A DNA stretch of 41,188 bases from Frankia sp. AiPs1. GTDB lineage: Bacteria > Actinomycetota > Actinomycetes > Frankiales > Frankiaceae. Position 1 is the first letter of the stretch, and the number at the start of each line of letters is the position of its first letter. The position numbers were made by a program, and so were the translations under genes. The notes below the pieces were generated by a model. The model had not been told where the DNA came from and did not search any database. It saw only the letters and a list, made by a program, of their open reading frames with translations. Below, piece by piece: positions 25,176-33,992 of the stretch. The stretch covers positions 1-41,188 of the forward strand of contig NZ_JAMQQF010000012.1 of assembly GCF_023716945.1 (NCBI RefSeq), given 5' to 3'.

Positions 25176-25399
25176 TCGATGACGGTCGACGTGATCTTCT
25201 GTTGGCGGGGCTGCCGTGTGTGGAGGGCGACAGATGGAACCTCGCCGCCCGCACGGACGCCTCGGCCTACCTGCTCAGCGACGTACTCCCGAACATGATC
25301 GTCGCTGTCGATCGCAGGCTGCGGCTGCCCGCGCTCCTGGCTGGGCTCGGCGCCATCGCCGAGCATCGTGGCGCCGACTCGCGTTCGGACGCCGGATAG
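25176..25399 (+). pseudogene. Coding-like fragment of unknown family
   Basis: In the 480 bp between the VOC gene and the inverted tRNA, one frame reads RWNLAARTDASAYLLSDVL and then VDRRLRLPALLAGLG before a stop at 25397-25399. It looks like the C-terminal part of a helical protein with no start of its own. No family is recognised. The rest of this gap has no gene that I can support. Confidence 0.3.
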
Positions 25400-25599
25400 T
25401 AAGCAACGTCTGCATGAGGCTGTATGCGCCACGTCACCGAGGCCCACTGCTAGCGCCCAGACTGCCTCAGCGACGAGGGCACCGCCACCGAAGCCAGTGC
25501 CTACAAGGCGGTCGCCTGTTGAGTCTTGGCTACCCGCCATCACGGATCGGCGTGGTGCCGCCCGGGGTTGATCGACACGATCGAACGGCGACCTACCAG

Positions 25600-25672
25600 A
25601 GCCGGTGAGGGGACTCGAACCCCTAACCGCTCGATTACAAGTCGAGTGCGCTACCAATTGCGCCACACCGGC
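25600..25672 (-). tRNA. tRNA-Thr(TGT)
   Basis: All four arms fold: acceptor GCCGGTG/CACCGGC, anticodon loop CTTGTAA with anticodon TGT, and a normal T arm AGGGG-TTCGAGT-CCCCT. No CCA is encoded. It is inverted relative to the tRNA-Thr-like sequences at 10353 and 35381 and is the only one of the three that looks fully functional. Confidence 0.92.
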
Positions 25673-25812
25673 TGGTGCCTTGACGATACCCGACCCTGTA
25701 CCGCCCCCGGTCGAGGCGCCGGATGTGGGCGCGGCACAGAGGCATCCCTCGATGCCCGAACACACGTCCGGGCATCGAGGGGCCGCCGACCGGCCAGGGC
25801 AGGACGGTGTGA

Positions 25813-26800
25813 GGCTCCAAAATTCTGGTTTCGGCCTGTGAGCTGGCTTTTTACGGTTGACATGATCGTCCGTGGGGGTGGGCAGGCGGCGTTGCGGTAC
25901 TCGTTGATCAGCCCACCGAGGATGCGCGTGCGTCGGATGGTGGAATCCAAAGTTGGAATGATCACGGGTGGTGCCGCGTCGGGTGGGTGCTGGTCGAGAG
26001 ATCGGTGGGGCCGGTGGGTGTTGACATGCTCGGCGTAGCTGGTGAGGACCGAGGTCAGGTGCCGTTCGGAGACGATCAACAGTCTGTCGGTGCATTCGCG
26101 GCGGGTCGTGCCGATCCAGCGTTCCGCGATCGAGTTCGCCTTCGGGGCTTGCGGGGGTGTGCGCACCACGTCGATGCCGGCCCCGGTGAAGGCGGCGTCG
26201 AACGAGGCCGTGAACGTCGCATCTCGGTCACGGATGAGGAACCTGAACCGGCGACTGTGTTCCTCGAGGTCCATCAGCAGGTTCCTGGCCTGCTGGGTGA
26301 CCCAGGCTGCGGTCGGATGCTTCGTGACCCCGAGGACATGAACGTGGCGGGTGGCGTGCTCGACGACGAAGAACACGTAGATCCGCTGCAGGAACACGGT
26401 GTCGACGGTGAGGAAATCGCCGGCCAGCAGGCCGGAGGCCGGCGCGGACAGGAACGCCCGACAGGAGCCCTCTGCCCGCCGGGGCGCGGGATCGACGCCG
26501 GCGCGGTGCAGGATCCGCCAGACGGTGGCGACCCCCACCGAGTAGCCCAGCCCGACGAGCTCGCCGTGGATCCGGCGGTGGCCCCAGGTCGGATTCTCCC
26601 GGGCGAGGCGCAGGACCAGCTCGCGGATCTCCCGGCGGACCGGCGGCCGTCCGGGGGTCTTACGCGGATAGGTCCATTGTCGTGCGAGGAGCTCACGGTG
26701 CCAGCGCAGCACGGTGCCAGCGCAGCACGGTGGCCGGGGTGAGGGAAAACGAACCCCAGCGAGCCCGGGGAAGGAGCCGGGACAGGGCTGCGAGGACCAT
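25813..26800 (-). pseudogene. IS481/IS3-type transposase (rve integrase core), frameshifted
   Basis: The body has the retroviral-integrase core: D in LLAGDFLTVD, D in FLIRDRDATF, and E in SIAERWIGTTRREC, so the DDE triad is present. Upstream of TVLRWHRELLARQW the family sequence continues in another frame (MVLAALSRLLPRAR, then SFSLTPATVLRW). The break coincides with a 16-bp tandem duplication at 26701-26732; removing one copy restores the frame. The usual first 60-70 residues of such transposases are missing, and the C-terminal frame runs on past GGLINEY. The copy is therefore probably inactive. Confidence 0.75.
26701..26732. repeat. 16-bp tandem duplication inside the transposase
   Basis: CCAGCGCAGCACGGTG occurs twice in direct tandem, with a further partial copy (ACGGTG) on the left. 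The net insertion of 16 bases shifts the transposase frame by one. Confidence 0.9.
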
Positions 26801-27017
26801 CCAGCCTGCCTGACACTGGCCCGGTCCGGCAGGCAAACGGGCAGGTCACCGTCCGAATCGGCGTTCTGGAGCCCCGCAGGCATGGTTGTTGATTTCTACC
26901 TGTATCTGGCCGCCGTGTTCGTCACTGTCCGTTGCGTGATCTAGAAGGCTCGGGCGACGTACCGCTGGGAGACCCGGCCCACCACTCGACGCCTGAAGTA
27001 GCCAATCCTCGGTCGGG

Positions 27018-28343
27018 CTATGGGGTGGCTGGGACGCGCAGAGCGAGGAGGGCGGTGTCGTCGCTGGCCCAGTCGCCGCTGTGGTGGGCGAGGATGGTGC
27101 CGAGGTGGTCGATGATGCCGGCGGCGGTGAGATCATGACACTCGGCGAGGGCGGCGGTGAGAGCCTGCTCACCGAATAGGGGGCGGTCGTCGGGGTGGCC
27201 GGTGTCGCGGGCGCGGGCTTCGGTGGCGCCGTCGGTGTAGAGGAGTAGGGCGTCGCCGCGGGCGAGCCGGAACCGGACATCGCTCAGATCGAGATCGTGG
27301 TCGTCGACGACGCCGAGCAGGGTGCCGGGTTCGCCGACCGGGTGGATGCGGCCGTCAGCGCGGCGGATCAGGGCTGGTGGATGACCCGCGAGGCAGATTT
27401 GACCGGTGATGCCGGCGGGGGTGGTGCGGAAGGTGCTGTAGGCGGCGGTGAGGAAACGTTCGCCGTGGTGCTGGTCGAGCAGTGCGCTGTTCAGCCGGTG
27501 GCAGACGGCGGCGGGTGAGGGGTGCTGGGTGGCCTCGGCACGCAGGGTGTAGCGGGCGAGGGCGGTGAGTTTGGCGGCTTCGACACCTTTGCCGCAGACG
27601 TCGCCGATCACGGTGCCCCACCGTGGGCCCTGGGTGTGGAAGAGGTCGTAGAAGTCACCGACGACGTCCGCGCCGCCGGTGGCGGGCAGGTAGGAGGCGG
27701 CGGTTTCCAGTCCGGGGATGGTTTGCAGGACTGGGGGGAGCAGGCTGTCCTGCAGGCTGCGGGCGAGGGTTTCGGAGGCCCGCAGCGCCGCCTGAGCGGT
27801 GATCAGTGAGGTGCGGAGGTTGATTTCGTTGCTGACCGCGCGGGACAGCGTCGCGAGGGCCGCTAGTTCCGCGGGCTGCCAGGAGTGGGGGTTCTCATCG
27901 ATCACGTACATGCTGCCGAGGACCTCACCGGCCGGGGCGAGGATCGGGTAGCCCGCCCAGGCGCCGATCTTCATCGGGCCGATCGAGGGGTGGTCGTGGG
28001 TGCGGGGATCGTGGGCGGCGTCCTCGACCACGAACCGTTCGCCGGCCAGGTCGATGAGGTGGTAGCAGAAGCTGTTGCGCACCGGGCTCTGCCGGGGTGC
28101 CGCCGTGCGGGCGTCGACACCGAAGGCGGATTTCCAGAATGAGCGGTGGGCGTCGACGAGGGTGATGAACGCCCGTCCGCAGCCGGTCATCGTCGCGGCA
28201 AGGCCGGCCAGGTCGTCGTAGGCGGTTTCCGGATCGGTGTCGAGGAGCCCGGTCGCCGCGACCGCGGCGAGCCGCCGGGGGTCCGCGAGTGCTGCGGGCA
28301 TGCCGTCGGCACGGACTCCCCGGGTAGACAGCGCGCCGTCCAT
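27018..28343 (-). CDS. GAF-SpoIIE sensor phosphatase
   Basis: A 441-residue protein. Residues about 20-180 are a GAF domain (LAGLAATMTG, PVRNSFCYHLI, AGYPILAPAGEVLGSMYVID), then a short helical linker, then a SpoIIE/RsbU PP2C domain (GGDADVVGDFYD-like GADVVGDFYDLF, VIGDVCGKGVEAAKL, LAGHPPALI, ALLLYTDGATEARAR, SDDTALLALR). It should dephosphorylate a STAS anti-anti-sigma factor in response to a ligand or redox cue bound by GAF. The start is at 28343. No anti-sigma or STAS gene is near. This is the second SpoIIE-type phosphatase of the window; unlike the first it has a sensor and no low-complexity insert. Confidence 0.88.
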   Translation of the reverse strand: MDGALSTRGVRADGMPAALADPRRLAAVAATGLLDTDPETAYDDLAGLAATMTGCGRAFITLVDAHRSFWKSAFGVDARTAAPRQSPVRNSFCYHLIDLAGERFVVEDAAHDPRTHDHPSIGPMKIGAWAGYPILAPAGEVLGSMYVIDENPHSWQPAELAALATLSRAVSNEINLRTSLITAQAALRASETLARSLQDSLLPPVLQTIPGLETAASYLPATGGADVVGDFYDLFHTQGPRWGTVIGDVCGKGVEAAKLTALARYTLRAEATQHPSPAAVCHRLNSALLDQHHGERFLTAAYSTFRTTPAGITGQICLAGHPPALIRRADGRIHPVGEPGTLLGVVDDHDLDLSDVRFRLARGDALLLYTDGATEARARDTGHPDDRPLFGEQALTAALAECHDLTAAGIIDHLGTILAHHSGDWASDDTALLALRVPATP

Positions 28344-28832
28344 CGCGGTGTCTCACTCCCGCCTGTACGTCCCGCGCGCGGCACGCCCCTGGCAGGGGCT
28401 GCCGCTATCCGCGTGGCGGGCGTCAAGAGTTTTGACGCTTGACGGTCACGATAGCCTGCACGGCCCCGGACAGGACGGACTCGACCAGACGAACCGGCGC
28501 GTTCCGTGCGTTGGAGATCCTCGGGACGCGGATCGCGGGGCGCGGATGGTAGGGCTGCGCGACGGTCTAGTCGTCGCCATTGAGGCAGACCAGCAGGTGA
28601 CCTGCGCGGCAAATCGCGGCGTGTCAACCTCCGCCGGCCCCATGCCGGCGCATCGCCCCAGGTCACAGGCTCAGGACGACTTTTGACACCCCACACGCCA
28701 GCGCACCGAAACCCACCACACCCGGCCCCGGCCGCCCACCCGGCCGCCGCAACCGCAGACCAGCACCCCGCCACCACGTCGGAAAGACCGTCAAACGGGA
28801 CCGGACCATCACCGCCCACCAGCAGCGGAAAG
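28344..28832. other. Intergenic stretch upstream of the GAF-SpoIIE gene
   Basis: No gene is supported. At 28385-28399 GCCCCT-GGC-AGGGGC is a short hairpin close to the phosphatase start. A TTTTGACGCTTGACGG patch near 28430-28445 is AT-richer and could hold promoter elements. The remainder is Pro/Ala-biased spacer in all frames. Confidence 0.4.
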
Positions 28833-28952
28833 GTTAAACGACAAGGGCAGGACCTCATCACGATGGTCGGTGAGTTCCGCCGGCGCGGGATCGGGTTCCG
28901 CAGCCTGCATGAGGCGCTCGCCACCGCCACCCCGGGCGCTGCACTAGGGTGA
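28833..28952 (+). pseudogene. Serine-resolvase C-terminal remnant
   Basis: About 40 codons read RQGQDLITMVGEFRRRGIGF followed by RSLHEALATATPGA, which matches the stretch of serine resolvases/invertases around the catalytic-domain exit (RGIGFRSL.EA.DT.TP). The N-terminal catalytic Ser and the DNA-binding end are both absent. It is a scar of a transposon. Confidence 0.65.
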
Positions 28953-28992
28953 TTTGCGAGGATCGTCCAATACGTATGGGGGTTGGTCGCAG

Positions 28993-29853
28993 GTGACGAG
29001 TGCGGATCCACACGGCACGCAGGTCGGGACGTGGTGGAAGACCCTCGCCGAAGAGCGCAGCCCGGTCGACCTGAAAACCGACCAGCCGCATTCGGCCCGG
29101 ATGTACGACTACTACCTCGGGGGCAAGGACCACTTCCCGGCCGACCGGGAAGCCGCCGAGCGGACCCTGGCGGTGTTCCCGAACGCCCGCGTCGCCGCCC
29201 AGGCGAACCGGGCTTTCATGATCCGAACTACCCGTTATCTGGCCGCGCAGGTCGGGATCCGCCAGTTCCTCGACATCGGCACCGGCATCCCCACCAGCCC
29301 GAACCTGCACGAGGCCGCCCAGGGCATCGCCTCCGACGCCCGGGTCGTCTACGCCGACAACGATCCGATCGTGCTCACCCACGCCCGCGCCCTGCTCACC
29401 AGCACCCCGGCCGGCCGTACCGCCTACCTCGACGCCGACCTCCACAACCCTGAGAGCATCCTCGACGCTCCCGAGCTGCGCGCCACCCTCGACCTCACCC
29501 GGCCGGTGGCCCTCTCCCTCATCGCGACGATCCACTTTTTCCCCGACTCCGACGACCCTCACGGCATCCTGCGCCGGTTCCTGCAGGTGCTGCCGTCGGG
29601 CAGCCATCTGACCCTCACCCACGCCACCGCCGACTACGACGAAGGTATGGAGAGGGTCGCCGCCGCCTACCGGGCGGGCGGCATTCCCGCGCAGCAGCGC
29701 GGTCGCACCGACGTCGCCCGTTTCTTCGACGGCCTGGACCTGCTCGATCCCGGCCTGCAGATCGTGCACCGCTGGCGTCCCGACGACGACACCCCCAACG
29801 ACCTCACCGACGCCCAGGTCAGCTTCTACGGGGCCGTCGGACGCAAGCCGTAG
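28993..29853 (+). CDS. SAM-dependent methyltransferase, DUF574 type
   Basis: A 286-residue member of the actinobacterial S-adenosyl methyltransferase family (PF04672). SARMYDYYLGGKDHF is the family's N-terminal hallmark, LDIGTGIPTSPN is the SAM-binding loop, VVYADNDPIV the acidic loop, and ATIHFFPDSDDP the motif IV region. The methyl acceptor is unknown; such genes occur in multiples in streptomycetes and Frankia. GTG 28993 is preferred over TTG 28954 because family members begin close to it and GGGGG lies upstream. No partner gene is adjacent. Confidence 0.88.
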   Translation: MTSADPHGTQVGTWWKTLAEERSPVDLKTDQPHSARMYDYYLGGKDHFPADREAAERTLAVFPNARVAAQANRAFMIRTTRYLAAQVGIRQFLDIGTGIPTSPNLHEAAQGIASDARVVYADNDPIVLTHARALLTSTPAGRTAYLDADLHNPESILDAPELRATLDLTRPVALSLIATIHFFPDSDDPHGILRRFLQVLPSGSHLTLTHATADYDEGMERVAAAYRAGGIPAQQRGRTDVARFFDGLDLLDPGLQIVHRWRPDDDTPNDLTDAQVSFYGAVGRKP

Positions 29854-29944
29854 CAGCCATCGCCGCGGCGGCGGTCATCCCGCCAGCCCTCCGACACCGC
29901 AGCTGGACGGCATCGACCAGATAGTCCCGTTCCTGACAGCATGA

Positions 29945-30057
29945 GGGCTGACGACCGGGGAGATTGCCGCGCACTCCGCCCGTCTACGGCGCGGAAGTCA
30001 GCAAGGACACGATCTTCCGGATCACCGACAGGGTCGTGGCCGAGATGACCGAAGGGG
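29945..30057 (+). pseudogene. Mutator/IS256-type transposase remnant
   Basis: GLTTGEIAAHSAR in one frame continues after a one-base shift as VYGAEVSKDTIFRITD then RVVAEMTE. This is the N-terminal DNA-binding region of IS256-family transposases. The DDE part is absent, so only about 110 bp of the gene survive. Confidence 0.7.
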
Positions 30058-30137
30058 TCCGGACCGCCCGGAGGCGGACGGTTGGCGGCCTGCTGACACC
30101 GGGCCTGTCAGGCTTGCCTACCTCCGTTCGGCGGGGA

Positions 30138-30986
30138 TCAGGTGACGATGTCGGCGAGGCGGTCGACCTGATCGGCGTCGGGCGACCAGCAGTAGACGAT
30201 CGTTTCGTCGGCGCCGAGGCTGGCGAAGGCCTCGAGGGCGTCGCGGATCTGCCGGGGGGTGGTGAGCCACGCGTCGAGGACCTGCTGGGTGTAGTCGCTG
30301 GAGCCGTAGTAGCGAGCAATGACCGCGCGCCCTTCGGTGAGCACGCTGTCGGGTCCGAGTGCGGCGTTGACCTGTCCGACCAGCCGGGGCCGGCCGGTGC
30401 GGCCAGCCTGGTCCCATTCCTTCTCGACGGTGCGCAGCAGGCCGTCGGCGACGGCCGGCGGGGTGGCGCAGAGGAAACCGTCGCCCCAGCGGGCGACCCG
30501 CGCGAGCGCGGCGGCGCTGAACCCGCCGAACAGCACCTCCGGGCCGCCACGGCGAGTGGGCGCCGGTCCGACAGCCCCGAGGCTCTGGCCGGCGGGCTCG
30601 CCGGACCAGATGCCCCGCAGGATCGGCATCTGTTCGTCGAGCCGTCGGCCTCGCTGGTGGATGTTCGCCCCTACCGCGCGGTAGTCGTCATCCCAGCCGC
30701 CCAGGCCGATGCCCAGGGTGAAGCGGCCGTCGGCGAGACGGTCCAGGGTTGCCGCCTGCTTTGCCAGCAGGATGGGTTCCCGCAGGGGTGCGATCAGTAC
30801 CTCGGTCTGGACACGGATCCGCGTGGTGGCCCCGACGATCGCGGCGAGGGTGACCAGCGGTTCCGGGTTGTCGTAGACGACCCGGTCGAGGAGACCGAGG
30901 GTATGGAAGGGGCCGGCGTCCGCGCGCTGGGCCCAGTCCAACAGTGATCGGGGGTTGCTGATGGGTAGGCCGACACCTACGTGCAT
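30138..30986 (-). CDS. LLM-class (luciferase-like) oxidoreductase, probably F420-dependent
   Basis: A 282-residue TIM-barrel protein of the bacterial luciferase family. VGVGLPISNPRSLLDWAQRA opens the barrel, then RIRVQTEVLIAPLREP, LDRLADGRFTLGIGLGGWDD and EVLFGGFSAAALARVARWGDG are the family blocks. Actinobacterial LLM proteins usually take F420 or FMN and oxidise or reduce small molecules. The substrate is unknown. It starts at 30986, about 130 bp from the multicopper oxidase gene, and both run leftward, but they need not be linked. Confidence 0.85.
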   Translation of the reverse strand: MHVGVGLPISNPRSLLDWAQRADAGPFHTLGLLDRVVYDNPEPLVTLAAIVGATTRIRVQTEVLIAPLREPILLAKQAATLDRLADGRFTLGIGLGGWDDDYRAVGANIHQRGRRLDEQMPILRGIWSGEPAGQSLGAVGPAPTRRGGPEVLFGGFSAAALARVARWGDGFLCATPPAVADGLLRTVEKEWDQAGRTGRPRLVGQVNAALGPDSVLTEGRAVIARYYGSSDYTQQVLDAWLTTPRQIRDALEAFASLGADETIVYCWSPDADQVDRLADIVT

Positions 30987-31114
30987 GGGTGCTACCTCCG
31001 GTCCGGTCGAAGTGGGGGCCGACCTGGGTTCGGGCTCTCATGGAGAGCACGACATCGGCGTCAATCACACCGACCGGTTTCCGGCCGGCTCCGCTTGCTG
31101 GGTCCGTGGTGGTG

Positions 31115-32581
31115 TCACGGAACGACCTCGATGGTTGCCATCATGCCGTGGTCCTCGTGGTTGAGGATGTGGCAGTGGAACACGAACTTCCCGGTGAAGT
31201 CGGTGAATCTCATCCGGATCACCACCTGGCCGTGGGCCGGGAGGATCACCGTGTCCTGTGGGCTGACGGCATGGTGGGGTATCCCGTTGACACTCATGAC
31301 CTGAAAGTCGTTGACGTGGATGTGGAAGGGGTGCTGTTCGCCGGTGCTGTTGCGCACCGTCCATTCCTCCACCGAGCCCAGCCGGGACCGTACGTCGACC
31401 CGATCGGCGTCGAACTGCTTGCCGTTGATGAAGAACCTGTTCGACGCGTCGTCCTCGGAGAAGACGATGGTCCGGTGCTGGTCGATCATGGCGTGGGTCA
31501 GGTCCTCGGCCGGGGCGAACGTCGTGGGCAGGGTCGCCGGGGTTGTCGCTGGGCCGGTGGAGACGACGGTGGCAAGGTCGACCTGCGGGTACTGGTCGCC
31601 GCCTTGGTTGTAGGCGAGGGTTTGTAGCGGGTTTCGGCCGTTCGGGCCGCCCTGTACCAGCACGTCGTAGCGTTTCCCCGGCGGTAGCACCAGCGTGTCG
31701 GCGCTCCAGACTGTGCTGACTGGGTTGGCGTCCTCGGCGAGGACATGGAAGGGGCGCCCGGGTAGTCGGACTTTATAGAAGATATCGGCCCCGATATTGG
31801 CTAGCCGCCATACTTGTGTTTCTCCGGGCCGGATATGGATGGTTGGATCGAGTTGCCCGTTTACGGTTCGGGTGGTGGGCGCGTTGCTGTCGATGCTGGT
31901 GGTGGGAATGGTGCCGTTTCGGACCTGGAAATCTTTCAGGGCGATGAGGTGTTCGGTGACGTGCTGGAGGTCATGCGGCAGGTACTGGTCTAGACCGTCC
32001 ACGATGATCGCGCCGGACATACCGGCGAAGACCTGGGGTTCGCTGAGTCCATGGAGGTGTGAATGATACCAGTAGGTGCCGGGGTCGAGGTCGTTCGGGA
32101 ACCGGTAGACGTAGTGGAACGTCTCGCCGGGATGTATATGAAGGAAGACGTCGTCGGAGTTTCCCTGCGGGGAGACGTGCATCCCGTGCACATGCAGGTT
32201 CGTGTTCTCCGGCAGCTTGTTCACCAAGGTGAGATCCAGGCGGTCACCGGGGCGGATTCGTATTGTCGGCGGCATGTATTCGCCGTTGTAGACCAGAGCT
32301 TGGATGGGTTGGCCGGCGAGTTCCACCTGGCGTACTTCTGCGACCAGTCGTACCTGCAGTAGCCCGTTCCGGCTCACCCATTGCCGCGGCTCCCGAAGTG
32401 GGCTGTCCGGCGTTCTCTGTGCCATCTGGCTTATTGATGTCGCCGGTGTCCTGGACGTCCGCACATCCGTGTGATGATGATCGCCTGCGGATTTCCTCGT
32501 GGTCGTGGCACATCCCCAGCAAGCGGCCACAACGAGTCCAGCGGCGACCGCAGAAGCCAGCCTGGTAGCAATAGGGCGCAT
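31115..32581 (-). CDS. Multicopper oxidase, lipoprotein
   Basis: A 488-residue three-domain multicopper oxidase. The signal peptide ends in a lipobox (VVAAC, Cys about 21), so the enzyme should be anchored outside the membrane. Copper ligands are seen in all four motifs: LHVHGMH, TYWYHSHLHG, HPFHIHVND and FVFHCHILNHEDHGMM. Type-1 ligands include the Cys of HCH and the following Met. This family covers laccases, copper-resistance CopA/CueO enzymes and bilirubin oxidases. The N-terminal His cluster near residue 35 (GDHHHTD) is an extra. A copper-efflux partner is not adjacent. Confidence 0.9.
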   Translation of the reverse strand: MRPIATRLASAVAAGLVVAACWGCATTTRKSAGDHHHTDVRTSRTPATSISQMAQRTPDSPLREPRQWVSRNGLLQVRLVAEVRQVELAGQPIQALVYNGEYMPPTIRIRPGDRLDLTLVNKLPENTNLHVHGMHVSPQGNSDDVFLHIHPGETFHYVYRFPNDLDPGTYWYHSHLHGLSEPQVFAGMSGAIIVDGLDQYLPHDLQHVTEHLIALKDFQVRNGTIPTTSIDSNAPTTRTVNGQLDPTIHIRPGETQVWRLANIGADIFYKVRLPGRPFHVLAEDANPVSTVWSADTLVLPPGKRYDVLVQGGPNGRNPLQTLAYNQGGDQYPQVDLATVVSTGPATTPATLPTTFAPAEDLTHAMIDQHRTIVFSEDDASNRFFINGKQFDADRVDVRSRLGSVEEWTVRNSTGEQHPFHIHVNDFQVMSVNGIPHHAVSPQDTVILPAHGQVVIRMRFTDFTGKFVFHCHILNHEDHGMMATIEVVP

Positions 32582-32710
32582 GGTGGGATAGCTCTCGATC
32601 GGGCCGTGTACCGTCTACCATGAAGGCGATACCATGACGACAGTCGCAACAACATGGTGAGGTTATTAGAGACCTTGCCGCGGCGCAATTCCATCGCCTT
32701 GATCGACAAT
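32582..32710. other. AT-richer region upstream of the multicopper oxidase
   Basis: The segment 32582-32740 has noticeably more A/T than its surroundings. It contains two close TCATGGTA motifs in the minus strand, a possible regulator or promoter element before the oxidase start. No operator family is recognised. Confidence 0.3.
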
Positions 32711-33040
32711 TCATTTCCTGGCATTAAACTTAAGAACGGCACGTACGTGATAGGGCTGGAAGGAATCTATGTCGTCCTCGGGCCAGTTCTCCGACATCGG
32801 GTGATCGTCGATTACCCCAGTCGGAGCGGTGGCGTAAAGGGGTAGGACAGCGAGTAGCGCAGGTACCACCGCGTCCGCGCCCCCGTCGATCAGCGCCGCC
32901 GCGACATCGACGTCGTCGCTGCTCGCAGCCCAGTGCGAGGGAGTCTCCGCCGCACCGCCCCCGGTCGTCCGGGCGTTCGGATCGGCTCCCGCCTCCAGCA
33001 AAAGCAGGTCCTCGCCATGATGGAAGCCGAACGTGTCGGC
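32711..33040 (-). pseudogene. Ankyrin-repeat fragment
   Basis: The minus strand reads LLEAGADPNARTTGG then AETPSHWAASSDDVDVAAAL and IDGGADAVVPALL, which is one full ankyrin repeat plus parts of two others. In-frame stops bound the fragment, no start with a ribosome site is visible, and the remaining C-terminal residues do not look like ankyrin. It is a gene remnant, possibly of an element that was here before. Confidence 0.6.
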
Positions 33041-33109
33041 TGGATGTCACTGCGCTGTCAACAGCACCCTCCTGCGTTGGCCGTTCAGAGGGGGCCCATC
33101 ATCTGCGCG

Positions 33110-33910
33110 GTGAGCGAGAGCGCGGAGACGAGCGCAGGTGGTGGGGCCGCAACCAGTGGGATTCCGCGACAGTTGCCGGCCACCGCGGAGTCGGTGCCCA
33201 CCGCCGCCGGCGTACCGGTGATACCGGCTCCGCCGACACCGATCAGGCGTACCTCCGGCGGCGCCAGCACCCCGTTCCGAGACAGCCCCGACACCGACCC
33301 TCCTCCCACCACGGAGCCGGATCTCTCCTCGGCGGTCAGCGGAGCGCAGCGAGGAGACGAGGCATCCTTCCGGCTGATCTACCGGACGGTCCAGCCGGGT
33401 CTGCTGCGATACCTGCGGGTACTGGTGGGCGACGACGCCGAGGACGTCGCCTCCGAGGCGTGGCTGCAGATTGCTCGTGACCTGCCGACGTTCCGCGGGG
33501 ACGCCGATGGTTTCCGCGGCTGGGCGGCCACGATCGCGCGTCACCGGGCGCTCGACCACCTGCGCAGACGGGGTCGCCGCCAGCGGGAGGACGTCCCGGT
33601 CGAGCTGGTGACGGCGCAGCTGGCCGGCCCTGACGACACCGCAGGCGAAGCGTTGGAGGCGATGTCCACTGAGGCGGCCCTGCGTCTGATCACGGGCCTG
33701 CCGTTGGACCAGGCCGAGGCGGTGCTGCTGCGGGTGGTGATGGGGTTGGAGGCGAAGACCGCGGGACGGGTCCTGGGCAAGCGGGCCGGTGCGGTGCGTA
33801 CCGCGGCGCATCGGGGGTTGCGCAGGCTCGCCGAACAGCTCGGTGCGGTCGAACACCCCGGTGAGCGAGGGGATCAGCAAGACCGGTCGGCCAGGAGCAG
33901 ACGAACATGA
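33110..33910 (+). CDS. ECF-type RNA polymerase sigma factor
   Basis: Region 2 is seen in FRLIYRTVQPGLLRYLRVLV, DDAEDVASEAWLQIARDLP and FRGWAATIARHRALDHLRRR; region 4 in LPLDQAEAVLLRVVMGLE, TAGRVLGKRAGAVRTAAHRG. The 266-residue length includes a Ser/Pro/Thr-rich N-terminal extension of about 70 residues, unusual for a minimal ECF factor. GTG 33110 is preceded by AGAGGGGG; the frame is open to 32933. The membrane protein 82 bp downstream is the expected place for an anti-sigma factor. Confidence 0.85.
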   Translation: MSESAETSAGGGAATSGIPRQLPATAESVPTAAGVPVIPAPPTPIRRTSGGASTPFRDSPDTDPPPTTEPDLSSAVSGAQRGDEASFRLIYRTVQPGLLRYLRVLVGDDAEDVASEAWLQIARDLPTFRGDADGFRGWAATIARHRALDHLRRRGRRQREDVPVELVTAQLAGPDDTAGEALEAMSTEAALRLITGLPLDQAEAVLLRVVMGLEAKTAGRVLGKRAGAVRTAAHRGLRRLAEQLGAVEHPGERGDQQDRSARSRRT

Positions 33911-33992
33911 TCGGGATATCGGCGTGCAGCGATGACCACGGGTTTCGGCCGGGTGTAACACCGGCGAGGACTTCGACGCTGAAGGACGTGAG

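Larger units (their letters stand above)
25813..26873 (-). mobile_element. Decayed 1.06-kb insertion sequence with imperfect inverted repeats
   Basis: GGCTCCA at 25813 and its complement ending at 26873 begin a longer imperfect inverted repeat: both ends share GGCTCCA, then TTCGG and GTGA with matching spacing. The enclosed DNA codes for an rve/DDE-type transposase on the minus strand. I see no target-site duplication. The element lies about 140 bp from the intact tRNA-Thr. Confidence 0.7.

Noticed and set aside
32654-32845. A 63-codon plus-strand ORF upstream of the sigma factor
   Set aside because: The composition is less GC-biased and at first looked like a peptide gene, but no ribosome site or family is visible and it lies over the ankyrin remnant.
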